DNA of 64,000 nucleotides from Atherinomorus stipes. Taxonomy: Eukaryota; Chordata; Actinopteri; Atheriniformes; Atherinidae. The position numbers and the translations under genes were made by a program. Under the pieces are notes generated by a model. That model saw only the letters and a program-made list of their open reading frames with translations. It was not told the DNA's origin and made no database searches. Shown in pieces: positions 45,196 to 56,285 of the stretch. The stretch spans positions 186,001 to 250,000 of the forward strand of contig JALJCO010009116.1 of assembly GCA_023101725.1 (NCBI GenBank), written 5' to 3'. Position 1 is the stretch's first letter; every line of letters begins with the position of its first letter.

Positions 45196-45659
45196 CTTCT
45201 AAAATTAGCCAGCTCGATAACGTGCCTAACTTTGTGCAGTTGAAAACACACAAGCATCTGAAAGCGTCTCCTTTCTTGGCAGTCCCCAGTTGTTCCACTG
45301 GAAACGGGGAGGTACAGACCCGATTTTCAGATGTATGTGTGTTTTAAGACGCACAATGTTAAGCACGTCAGTAAACGCTAGCTGGCTAATGCTAGCATGC
45401 TGTGAAGTGCCGGTGTTGTGCCCCACCGGCGACAAACAAACGTGTGTTTTATTATAAAGTTCGGCCCTTCACCGCGGCAAATCGATCGCTTTGATCCAGT
45501 ATCACTTCAGTCTAGAATGAAAACTTAAATATGTTTGGAGTTTATCCGATTTAAACAGTATAACAGAGCAGGAACGGCTGTCGTTAACATGGCCCGGAAG
45601 AGGAAGTGTCCAAATACCGGGATATTCCGGTTAGCGTGATAATCCCCTATATACTCATT
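45196..45659 (+). other. L1 inter-ORF region with deleted endonuclease start
   Basis: No sustained plus frame. The expected ORF2 start and the N-terminal two-thirds of the AP endonuclease are absent, and the remaining sequence is non-coding with a ctagctggctaatgctagc repeat near 45380. Confidence 0.55.
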
Positions 45660-48246
45660 ATTGAGCACCTCATAAGACTCATTCTCGAATTGATTTTTTC
45701 CTTATGCATAGCATAGATAGGCACCGAATTACAGACTGTAGCATTGGAATAGCGGATATATCAGACCACAATGCTATTAATTTAACAATCCATCTAAGTA
45801 ATCAAAACAGGAGGACATCTTGGAAGCTGAATGTGAACATTCTCAACAACGGAAAGGTGGTGCAGGAAATAAAGAAAGAAATTCGAGATTGTGTTTCTGA
45901 TAATCAAGATGGCGAAGTAGAACCAATAATTATATGGGACACAGTAAAAGCAGTCATGCGAGGTAATTTGATATCAAGAACTGCACCCATTAATAAAATG
46001 AAGAGGTTAACACAGACCAAATTAGAATAACAATTAAGGGTAAAAAGAAAAAAAAACAGTATTCAGACAAAAGTGAAGCTTTGGCTGAAAGTATAAAAGA
46101 AATAAAAACCAAATTTCAAATTTAGCAAAAGAAGAGATCGAAAAAAGACTAACATTCACAAAACAAACCTTTTATGAATCAGGCCCAAAGGCAACTAGAA
46201 TATTGGCAAGACGTCTAAGATCACAACAAATGAGAAACTCAGTTAGTAAAATCCGAGATCAGACTACTAAAGAATTAAGTTACGATCCAGGGAAAATTAA
46301 AGATATTTTTCTAACTTATTATAAAACCTTGTACAATTATTCAGAACATGTTGAGGAAAAGGAAATTGAAGATTATTTGATTAAGTTAGATCTCCCTTCT
46401 ATAGGAACAACCCAGAATGAGGCACTATCCAAACCAATTACTAAAGTAGAAATAGATAAAGCTATCAGCAGACTTAAAAACAATAAAAGCCCAGGGAGTG
46501 ACGGCTATCCTAACGAATGGTACAAGGTCTTTAAAGAGGACTTGACTCCTCTACTGTTGGACTCATTCAATTGGACACTTAAACACTCAAAGTGTCCCCC
46601 CTCATGGAGGGAGGCTATTATATCAGTTATACTTAAAGAAGGGAAAAACAGAGAGTGCTGTGAGTCATATCGCCCTATCTCTATCCTAAACGTTGATTAT
46701 AAAATATTTACATCAATAATAGCAAAAAGACTAGAAAATTTCCTACCTGACTTAGTAGATGAAGACCAGACAGGATTTATAAAAGGGCGTCAAGCCCAAG
46801 ACAATATACGTCAAACTCTACATGTAATTCATGAAGTAAAAAAACACAATATCTCAACAGCCTTAGTAAGCCTAGATGCTGAAAAGGCCTTTGATAGAGT
46901 CTCCTGGAATTACCTTTTTGCCATTTTAAAAAGATTTGGTCTTAATGATACCATTATTAAGTGCATACAAGCCTTATACCATAAGCCAATAGCAAGAATT
47001 AAAATAAATGGTGACTTGACTGACAGCTTTGAGCTCTTCAGGGGAAGTAGGCAGGGCTGTTGTTTAAGCCCCACCCTCTTTGGGGTGGGGCTTAAACTGA
47101 TATTAAACTGATATTAAACAATTGGTTACAAAGAGACCTAACTATTTTTGGCAGGACCTTACTCACCAAAATGGAGACCTTGTCAAGGTTTATTTATCCT
47201 GCATACTCTTTAGCTATACCCCCAGAATTATCAAGGAAATCAACAAACTAAACTTTAATTTCATCTGGAGAAACAAACATCACTATATAAAAAAAGGAAA
47301 TGCAATTAAAAGCTACCAAGATGGAGGAATTAAAGCAATAGACTTTGAAATAATGAATGGCGTATTAAAACTTAAATGGCTACAATCTTTTATTGAAAAT
47401 AAACATGAGATTTGGTTTGCTATCCCCTCCCTGGTAAAATTGGTGGTTTAGAGTTCTTGCTGAGATGTGATTTTGATATTCCTAAATTGCCTGTGAAATT
47501 ATCTGCTTTTTACCAACAAGTACTCTTAAATTGGAAACTGGCATATAAACACAATTTCAGTCCCCATTATGTGCCTTTTTGGAACAACAGAGTTGTTTTA
47601 CATCGAAGGAAGTCTATTTTTATGGAAAACTGGATGGAGAGGCAAATATGGTCAATTTGTCACTTATTGAATGAGAATGGCAATATATACGCATTTGAAG
47701 ACTTTATTAGTAAATATAATCTAATTTGTACAAAAAGGGAATATGACAAAATAATTTAAAAAATACCAAACCCATTTGTTCAACTCATAAAGAACAATTA
47801 TGAAATCAAACCATCAATTACAGAATATCTGTATTAATGGAATAGATTTTCTAAACAAAAAATGTAATAATATTTTCTTAAGACAACATTTAGAAAAACA
47901 AATGTACCCTGATAGAGTAACAAGAAAATTTATGGAAAAGTTTGAAACAAAGGATCAATCCAAACTACTATCAAAATTTCTCAAATTTGATCTCCCACCA
48001 AAATATGAAGAGGTACATTTCAAAACTTTACATGACATTTATCCATCAAATGAGTTCATTAGACATAAATTTAAAATTGACTGTGCAAATTGCTACATGT
48101 GTAATGAACTTGAAACAACAGAGCACTTATTTTTTTCTGTCAATATGTCAAAACTTATGGGAATCCCTACACGACCTCCTGACCGTAAACTCCATAAACA
48201 TAGACTCCTTCTCCTTCCAAACGGTCTCATATGGTTATGTTTCTGA
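45660..48246 (+). pseudogene. L1 ORF2p relic (endonuclease end, RT without YADD, C-terminus)
   Basis: It opens with the endonuclease C-terminus (IDRHRITDCSIG, ISDHNAI with the conserved SDH). The RT starts near 46203; [39 protein letters not shown] (motif A) and [13 protein letters not shown] (motif B) are intact to about 47080. Motif C (YADD) and about 130 residues are missing. Coding resumes at about 47105 with LLTKMETLSRFIYP, then FNFIWRNK and the C-terminal region to about 48246 over several frames. The deletion junction carries a perfect palindrome (47062-47097). It has no catalytic capacity. Confidence 0.88.
47062..47097. repeat. Perfect 15-bp-arm palindrome at the L1 deletion junction
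   Basis: gtttaagccccaccc, six bases, then gggtggggcttaaac. The left arm is normal RT coding sequence (LSPTL); the right arm is its inverted copy and replaces the motif-C region. A short gatattaaact direct repeat follows at 47098-47113. Confidence 0.95.
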
Positions 48247-48803
48247 AAACAAAAATATTGAATTCCTTGTGAACAACATGATTATAATCTTAAAATTCTA
48301 CATAGATAAATGCAGATATGGCAAATCCAAGCCATTATGGTCCATTTTTAGGAACTATATTTCTTGAAACTTTCCTTAGACACTATAGAAAAACCTCAAG
48401 CAAAAAGTCTTTCTCAACGTTTATCTCAATTAATTTAGCCCTCTCTGTATCTCCATGTATGATTGAAGTAATATTGATGTCCTCTTACTTATTTCTCGTT
48501 TTTCTTTTCTTTTCCCCCTGTTTCTTATCATCCCCTCTGAATTTATAACTGTTCCTTTTGTTTTTTCTTTTTTCTTCCTAAAATGCAAGTAGATCTATAC
48601 ATAGATAATCATCGTCCTCTCTAATCTAGCCAGAATGCACTTAAAGCTTTTCATTATCACGTTACAAATGAAAAACATTGTTACCAAGAGGTATGATTTT
48701 TGTTCATGATATTATGTTTGATCTTGCTGTCTCTTTGAGAATGTCACTTGTTTTATTGTAAAACATTAATAAAAAAAATAAAAATAATAAAAAACTTGTT
48801 TTG

Positions 48804-49340
48804 CAGGAAGGAGAGTGAGGAAAACAAGCACACCCCAACAGCTACGTTAGGGGTTGTAGCAAGATGTTACTAAACAAACTGTAGCTTTGACGAACGGACT
48901 TTTTGGACGGTGAAAAACGATTTTTTTTTCTCTGTGTGTCGGCTATTTTCACACTACGGAATCGTTTTCATCAAAAAATATTTTTGATTACTTTAAATTG
49001 GTGAACCCTTACGAACTTACGAACAGAAGGACTGTGAACAATGTAAACAATTGAAGATTGGACTTATAAAATGGCTTCTGGATCCACTTCAAAGGTAGGG
49101 AGACGCAGTTGCTTCTTTTTATTTATGTATTTATTTATGTATTTATCTAAGCTTTATAACCATGTATATGTCCATATAGTGGCTTGCTGTTGTTAATTGA
49201 AAACACAGCTAAATGGGTGCTGGTGTCCAGGTGGGTGTGGAGAGGTTAAAAATCAGTTTTTTAAATAGTTACATTTATTCACAAATTACTATATAAACAA
49301 ATCACTAACAACAAAAAATGCTAATCGTAATGTATAACAA
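48804..49340 (+). other. Kolobok interior between L1 and second ORF
   Basis: cttgttttgcag at 48793-48804 looks like the acceptor of the next transposase exon, but the following 20 codons carry no transposase motif and end in TAA. No later catalytic exon was recognised. A short MASGSTSK frame with a gtaggg donor-like word lies at about 49071-49096. Confidence 0.4.
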
Positions 49341-49348
49341 AGACATAC

Positions 49349-49593
49349 CAATCGGTGTTCCCCTGCCGTGTGTTTCCCTCTGCTGCTGCAATGACCATGT
49401 CATCTTCTCCGGCACTCCTGCTTTCAGAGTCTTGCTCACTCGGCATGAAGTCCGTTTGGTAAGGCTCAAATCTATAAGGTGTGATGCCTCTATATTCCTC
49501 AACATCACCTAACTCTTCTGAACTGTCTGATGATTCCACCAAACAAATCAATTCCAGGCTGGGACCATCATCGTTACCGTCCACCGCTTCCAT
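49349..49593 (-). CDS. Kolobok second ORF, exon 1 (P2RX7-like protein)
   Basis: Minus strand: ATG at 49593, 81 codons to a gtatgtct donor just left of 49349. The product is acidic and Ser/Glu-rich (LVESSDSSEELGDVEE), with YRFEPYQTDFMPSEQD and an end in GNTDW. Many fish proteins annotated as P2X7-like start with such a YRFEP box and continue NTDWC into a Cys-rich zinc domain. I recall these as companions of THAP/Kolobok transposons; that link is recall, not shown here. The Cys-rich exon would lie further left and I did not find it, so the gene is partial. Confidence 0.6.
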
Positions 49594-49846
49594 GTTGCTT
49601 GTTGTTAGCTGACCGAGTAAAAAAAAAAAAAAAAAGCCGACCGAGATCTTTCGCTGACGTCGCAATATGGCGGCGTGTTTTTCTTAGTCGCTGTTGCAGA
49701 GCTCCTCTCAAACTCAGAAAACTTAAGATATTTCTGTGAAAACAAGTCTGTTTGACTTACAATTCCACTGAGCCACTCATTTAGTGTTGCTGTAATATTG
49801 TATAGTAGCATTACATGAAATGATAATCGTGTCACCAGCACTTTAA

Positions 49847-50729
49847 AGAAATAGTACCCCCACAGAATGATTTATTTTCCACTTACCCTCATGGTGAGCA
49901 AGACTCTGGAGCACTTTCTTAATATCTCAAATGCAGCCGGAGATCAGGAAGGCTTCTTGTTTTCCCCCAACTTTCATAGAATGGACTTCGATTGTGCCCG
50001 AGCCAAAAAGGTCCATAAAACTCCACCAAAACTTGTCAATATTCCTCCATACTGCTCGTTCAATGTAATACCAATGTCCTGAGTGGGTAGCATCCATAAT
50101 TTACTCGAACAACATCATTTAGTATATTTTTATAGCCAGTAGTACATCGTACTAACGCGAAGTGCACATGTGCGCGTTCATGAAACTACAGAAGCCTCGG
50201 CGTTCAGACACTACTCTGCCGATAATGTAAGCGTAAAAGAAGAAATTCGCTGTTTACATTGTGCTAAGAGCGACAGAGCTGCAGACAAACTGGGACAAAT
50301 ACAAGAGAAGTTGGATACTGATTTAAAACAAAGAAAGAAAAAGAGAACGCGCAATCTCTTCTGCTGAGGCTTCCGTAGTTTCGTTAAAATGCATATGCGC
50401 GCTTTGCGAAAGTAAGATGTACTACTTTGTAGGCTCCAAAAATATACTAAATGACGTTGTTTCAAGTAAATTCTGGACGCTACCTACTCAGGACACTTGG
50501 ATTACATTGAACGAGCAGTATGGAGGAATATTGACAAGTTTTTGTGGACTTTTATGGACCTTTTTGGCTCGGGCACAATCGAAGTCCATTATATGAAAGT
50601 TGGGGGAAAACGATAAGCCTTCCTGATCTCCGGCTGCAATTGAGATATTAAAAAAGTGCTCCAGAGTCTTGCTCACCATGAGGGTAAGTGGAAAATAAAG
50701 TTACATCATTCTGTGGGTGAACTATTCCT
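49847..50729. mobile_element. TTAA-flanked fold-back element, ~350-bp arms
   Basis: The left tip agaaatagtacccccacaga and right tip, reverse-complemented, aggaatagttcacccacaga start long inverted arms (49847-50197 and 50366-50729), including ttaccctcatggtgagcaag and gcagccggagatcaggaagg. TTAA lies on both sides (49843-49846 and 50730-50733), and the left TTAA is also the right border of the Kolobok. There is no transposase. A partial copy starts at 60422. Confidence 0.9.
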
Positions 50730-51204
50730 TTAAGGGCCCAATCTAAAGGACCAAAATTGTATATAGGAATTTGCCCCTACAATCTAGAATTTTACGTGAG
50801 AGGCTGAACCACAGTTTGCAGGTGATTTAGAAAGAATGATCGCACAAATGACAGCAGGTGCAGACATGTTGGAAACGCCTCTATATACAGGTACTACCCA
50901 AAAAATTTGAATATCCGGAAAAAATTCTTGTATCTCTATTATTCAACTTAAAAGGTGCAATTTACATATTGTAGACTAATAATATGCAAATTAATATATT
51001 TCAAGCTTTATTTGTTTGGATGTAGCTGATTAGGACTTGCAGCTTAAGAAAACCTCAAATACAAAAACTCAAAAAAAACTGAATATTGCATGAAATCAAT
51101 TATAAAAGGATTTTAAAGGCAAAAAAGTCAGGCCCTCTAAAATAAAATCTTGCATCTGTACTTAACACTTGGTTTGGGCCCTTTGCTTGAATGACTGCCT
51201 GAAC

Positions 51205-51423
51205 TCAGCATGGCATGGATGCTACCAGCCTGTGACATATCTCAGGTGTTATGGAAGACAAACATGCTTCAATCACAGACTTGAGCTCTTCTTTATTGTT
51301 TGGTTTCTTCCCGTTCAGCTTTTTCTTGACAATGCCCCACATGTTTTCAATGGGGTTCAGGTCAGGTGAGTTTGCGGGCAAATCAAGTAAGGTAATCCCA
51401 TGGTTGTTTTTCACAGTATTCAA
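51205..51423 (-). pseudogene. Tc1/mariner transposase C-terminal fragment
   Basis: The frame contains ITLLDLPANSPDLNPIENMW, holding the catalytic Glu region, followed by VKKKLN and a C-terminal helix (SVIEACLSSITPEICHRLV). The first two catalytic Asp residues and the DNA-binding domain are deleted, so it is inactive. Confidence 0.85.
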
Positions 51424-51494
51424 ATTTTTTGAGTTTTTGAATTTTTTAAATCAAGTCCTAATTAGCAACATTCAAAAAATAAAAGCTTAAAATA

Positions 51495-51705
51495 CACTAC
51501 TCACAAAGAGTCAAGGATATTTGGTTTTTCGTATGATGTCAGAATGAATGTAAAATCCACTACAACCTTTCCAGGTGAACTGAATTAAATTTTCTCTAAA
51601 CTTTTCAATGCACATGGTCATTGTTCAATGATTAAATATTTATTCTGCATCATTCTGTTCTCCAAAAACCGAAAGTTGAATATCCCTAATTTATTGCGAC
51701 TAGTG
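51495..51705. mobile_element. Small Tc1-type MITE inside the Tc1 element
   Basis: cactactcacaaagagtcaa and, inverted, cactagtcgcaataaattag with shared ggatatt follow-on are TIRs, with TA at both tips (51493-51494 and 51706-51707). It carries no coding sequence. Confidence 0.75.
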
Positions 51706-51829
51706 TATATTGATTTGCATATTATTTATCTATACAATATGTAAACTGCAACTTTTAAGTTGAATTAAAGAAATACAAAAACTTTTTCCGGCAATTCACA
51801 TTTTTTGAGTACTGTAAATGAGGGTTTTG

Positions 51830-54240
51830 CGTGTTTGGAGGTTTACAGCGTGGCGAACTACGAGAGACGACAGCGCAAAAGAAAATACGACCAACAGAGA
51901 GATATTCGTGGAGAAGGGAGATGAAAATGTAATTCAAAAAAAGTATGATAAATATAAAATTTTGAATAATACAACAGTTATCTGTGCAGAGTCTCAGAAG
52001 TGCCTCGTATATGAGGACATGGATCAGGAGTCGCTGAACAAATGAAAGTGACTACAGCTCCGACATGGTCTCTATTACACACGAGGTGCGCACTCTGTGG
52101 CACAATGCCAACGGCTTCAGAGGCTTGCGCTGCCAGGTGATCCTGTCCACCTGCTAAAATCCATGTTAAAATGTGACGCTGGCAAAAAGGGAGAATAAAA
52201 AGACACAATTAATAGATGGGTTTCCTGTTTACAAACATTGGCAGTTGCGCGCGCAACCAGGGGGCAAAAGGCCTTTGTTTTGTATTGGAGTCTACGGCCA
52301 AACACGCACTCATATCATTCATAAAAATGTAAAGTAACCCGACGAAACAAACAGAGATCGTTGTGTTTTAAATTATATTGAATAAATCTGTATTTTGATG
52401 ACAAATAACAAAATACCGAAGCTGCATTGCTGTTTTATATTTCTATCATGATTACACTAACTTGGCAAGGGAGTCATCTCCTGGAAACGGCTTTTTTCTT
52501 GTTAAAACATGGATATTATTCGTGTTGGACCTCATTTGTAATTTGCCTGAAAAACCTGAGTTAGAAAGCGGCTTAAACTTTCGTTTAGACTCTTTGTTAA
52601 AACCAAAAGAGTCCACAACAATCTGCAGCCTGCAGCAGGTTCAGTTCAGCTCCGTGTCGTCCTCACCTCGTCCATACAGGAGCAACTTTCACCAGTTTGG
52701 GATTAAACCAGGCAAAGACGACATCATCACTACGTTTGGAAAGGAGCTGATTCCAGCTGTTAGGGACTAACACGCATTGCTGACGGTAAGTTTCGCTGCT
52801 TGTGTAACGTTCTGCTTTATTGTGGATGAGATCGTGGTGGACAGTAGACAGACTAGCTAACTGCTAGCAAGCTAACAGTATAAACTCAAACGCCATCTGA
52901 TTTACGACCCCCGTACTTCGTACTAAATCTCCGGGATGCGTTGTTATGTCACATTAACGTTCGTAAACGACTCCACAATCAGTTTCTTCTTCTTTTTTAA
53001 GTTCGTGCCTAAGCAGCAGAGGATGGCTGTCACACACAGTGTTTACAGTTTATGTCATGCAGCCGATCGCAGCGGTGATGCTGCTATTACAGTCTTCCCA
53101 CTAGAATACGGGAATAATTTCTGCCTCCGCCGTGGTTTCATCCTACATGTGATCATGGTGAAAGACTAAATAAATCATGTAGTCTGAACCTGAATAAGTT
53201 ATCTGAGAGGGTTTTGTGAAGATCAGTCCCTCCTACTGTCCTATTTTTCACCATTTTCAACTGTTCACATGCATTAATGTTTTGATTTTTGCAACCGAAC
53301 AAATACCAGGACTCAAACATTATATTTCCCCGACACTTTCACGTCATATCTTGACCTAATCTGCATTAAAAGTCGAGTTTTGTATGTAAAACACACATCT
53401 TCTCATAGTTCAATAATGCTTTTCCTCTGTTTTCTTGCCCCCTGGTTGCGTGCGCATCGTATCTGTGACGTTGCTCAGAAACCCATCTATACAGCTTTAG
53501 TTCTCATTAAGCTCCACAGTGGCTGCACGTTTTATAGACTGAACCTTTTAGCACGCTGTTTGTACTGTACATCAGTTTGTACATTTTCTTTCTTTTTTTT
53601 TTTTGCGTGTGCAATGAGGTAGGTCACATTTTTATACACACAGACCTTTGTTAGATCCGGCCCTAAGTAGGCACAAATACATAATAGGCATTCATGATTA
53701 AATGTTTATTTTCCTCGCAGTGCGTCCTGGAGCACAATGACACACCATGTGACTATGCTGTACGATATTTGGTGCTTTACGTTTAACTTCCATTACAATA
53801 TTAATGTATTGATGAAATTATAGAAATACAATGAAGAAATCAGATTTTTGGAAGTTATTTTTATTTTGAAGATTTGAAAAACAAACAAAACAAAATGGAA
53901 TGTGCATAATAGGCTTCCTGTAATTTCAAACCTCCACGTGGAAATAAAGCGACCCCAAACCCACAATGCCCTTTCTTTTTCCGTTTTGTGGGAGTGCAAT
54001 ACGGCAGGAAAGGTAGGTAGGAGAAAGCAGACAGCCGCGTATCCTCTTTAGTTTTCTGCAAGTTCCAAGGCAGGCAGATGAATAAAATGTAGAACAATCC
54101 CTTTCTCTTTTCCGCTTTGCGGCGGCAGACACAAGTGAACAGGCGGGAAATTGCAAACGAGTAATAAAACAGCCTGCTATTAAAAGGCAGCTTGCTTAAT
54201 TCATAACACACAGTAAAGTAGCCTTTTGAAAATGTAAAGC
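51830..54240. other. Unassigned interior of the 17-kb composite
   Basis: Frames 51818-52045 and 52462-52770 are open but unrecognised. The latter ends RSNFHQFGIKPGKDDI...RD with a stop just before gacggtaagt. ttgccccctggttgcgcgcg-like sequence with aaacccatctat occurs inverted at about 52205-52275 and 53430-53495, suggesting an eroded TIR element between. Some of this must be hAT 3' sequence. Confidence 0.4.
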
Positions 54241-55165
54241 ATGAACTTGAAATAAGACAGTTTAAGTCAAGCTTTAATCTGTGAGGCGGGTGCGGTAAAC
54301 ATACTTTATGTGCACAAGTATGCCAATTTAAAGGTGGATAATACTCCAAATGCATATTTCTTCATGCTCCTACAGTATAACTGTCAGAAAGAGCATTCCA
54401 TGTTAAAACACAAGTTTCTCAGGTGTTGGGAGGCTTTCAGTTTCGCTCCATTTCTGGCTTTGGGCAGCAGAGGATTTCTGACGAGTGACTTCTTCAAGCT
54501 CGCTGTCAGACTTGAATTTGGACAGCCACAAATCTTTGTCAGCTATATCGGCCATGTCCATTTCAAGATGAGCCTGATTTACTCCTGGGAATGTGTTCAG
54601 CAAGGACGGGTCAATCTTCAGAGGTGTGACTGGGAAAGAGTGTCATTGTTTCCCTTTAGGAACTCGCTTAATCTGCTCCCAAATGCAGCTTGCATATCAA
54701 TGAGCGCACTTTGTAAATAATCACCATGTGTGATTGGATTGGGCGTCTTTGAACTCTCTCAGGAAGGGGGAGTGAGAGAGCGTGCCTCGCTCTACATCTC
54801 TGGCAAATACAGTCAGCTTGCGCTCGAATGACAAAACGGCTTACAGCATTTGCGGTGCAGTGTTTCCCCGCTCCTGGAGACTTTTATTGAGCTTGTTTAG
54901 GTGACTTCTCATATCCACCATGAAGTGCAGGTGTTCCAGCTGTGGGTAGTTCAGGCCTTTGCTTTTCAGGAATGTTGTCACGCGCTCCAAACAAGCAACA
55001 AAGCGATGCAAACCCTCACCCCTGGACAGCCAGCGGACTTTGTTGTGTAACAGGAAATCAGAATATTTGCTGTCAACTCCATCTAGCAACTCACGGAACT
55101 GACGGTGGTTTAATGCTGTTGCAATAATCTTGTTCACCATCAGGATGACAAGGTTCATCACCTCC

Positions 55166-55507
55166 ACTGCAAAAACTCAAATCTCAGCAAGTATATTTTC
55201 CTCATTTCTAGATAAAATATCTCATCACACTCAAAATAAGACTAATTTGCTTAAAGAGAAACATTTCAGTAAGATTTAAAATGTTATTTCAAGATTTTTT
55301 TGCTTGTAATAAGCAAAAAAAAATCTGCCAATGGGACAAGCAAAGTTTTCTTGATGTCTTGAAATGAGATGCATCGTCTCAAAACAAGATCTTATATCTT
55401 ACCGAAATGTTTTTATTTAAGCCATTTTTTCTTATTTTGAGTGTGATGAGATATTTTATCTAGAAATGAGAAAAATATACTTGCTAAGATTTCAGTTTTT
55501 GCAGTGT
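55166..55507. mobile_element. CACTGCAAAAA palindromic MITE in the hAT transposase
   Basis: cactgcaaaaactcaaatct and its inverted partner agatttcagtttttgcagtg bound a 342-bp element with long similar arms (agcaagtatattttcctcat against atgagaaaaatatacttgct). It separates codons that are contiguous in the family (PPECM and EVMNL), with only 2-3 duplicated bases (TC or TCC) at the joint. A truncated relative lies at 15128-15333. Confidence 0.85.
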
Positions 55508-55799
55508 CCATACACTCCGGTGGGAATGTTTGTGCACACAGTGCTTCTTCGTGCACGATGCAGTAAAATGCAAGCAGATTTTGATCCAACACTTTCTGTA
55601 GTAAAGTCACAAACCCCTTTTGCGACCCTCTCATACTGGATGCCCCATCTGTAGCCACTGAAATCAGGTGTTTATTCCTTTGTCATTGAAACAGTAGCAC
55701 AGCCTCACAGATGTCCTCCCCCCGTGTTTGGCCTTTCAGTGGTATTAACTCGATCATTTCTTCTTGCGGACCACCAGAGTTCACATACCTGCATGGCGT

Positions 55800-56285
55800 G
55801 GCGGCCGAGCCCGCGGGGGGGGCGGGGCGGAGACCGGGGGCAAACCGAGGCACGCGGCTAAGGACAGACAGGAAGGCCCCGCACGCTGGGAGAGAGCACT
55901 AGGGCGGCAAGGCTGCTAGCGGAGCAGGAGGAGATAGAGCAGATAAAAGGGTGGGGGTCCACCTGTCGATACAGGCAGGGGGGGGGCGGCGTCCGGAGCT
56001 GCACTTTCACACAGACCGCTCCCAGGTTTCTTCAGGCTGAACAAGGACCACTTTTTCCCTGAACTGGCCTCTCCTATTGGACGCGCTAGGATGTCGCGCG
56101 CGCTGCGCCGAATTAAAAAATGTTCCGGCGCAGCGGCGTCAGCGCCACCACGGCGGCATGCGCCCACCTTGCGCGCCGCGGTGCTCCGCGGCATGGCGGA
56201 ACGCGCTGCCGCGGCGGTACGACATACACAATGAATGGGTTTGCCGCCGTCCTCTTGCGCTTGCCGCGTTCTATCTGAAAGGGCC
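55800..56285. mobile_element. Harbinger-like MITE in the hAT transposase, left end lost
   Basis: The right part, tgcgcccaccttgcgcgccg to gttctatctgaaagggcc, is nearly identical to the MITE at 18894-19481 and is followed by TTA (56286-56288). The left tip is not recognisable; a GC-rich block with ccgcgggggggg starts near 55802. It interrupts the transposase between CDESCD and the RYV...EEMIEL segment. Confidence 0.75.

Larger units (their letters stand above)
44044..48796 (+). mobile_element. L1-type LINE in the Kolobok
   Basis: A 5' region with tccggacttccggtgtcatg leads into ORF1 (44209-45195) and a deleted ORF2 (about 45660-48246). The 3' end is an A-rich aaaaaaataaaaataataaa tail at about 48770-48796. 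It is nearly full length at the 5' side, but both the endonuclease N-terminus and the RT catalytic loop are deleted. I could not identify a convincing target-site duplication. Confidence 0.88.
40571..49842 (+). mobile_element. Kolobok-type DNA transposon, TTAA target, precise ends
   Basis: The tips agtgctggtgacacgatt and aatcgtgtcaccagcact are perfect 18-bp inverted repeats, each bordered by TTAA (40567-40570 and 49843-49846). It encodes a spliced THAP-domain transposase on + and a second ORF with a P2RX7-like acidic N-terminus on -, starting near the right end. An L1 (44044-48796) and a hAT MITE (42288-42942) inflate it from an estimated 3.9 kb to 9.27 kb. Confidence 0.9.
50888..51814 (-). 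mobile_element. Tc1/mariner element, internally deleted
   Basis: caggtactacccaaaaaatt at the left and, inverted, cagtactcaaaaaatgtgaa at the right lead into about 110 bp of matching TIR (ttgtatctctattattcaac versus ttgtatttctttaattcaac). TA borders both tips. A transposase fragment lies at 51205-51423 and a small MITE at 51495-51705. Confidence 0.9.
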
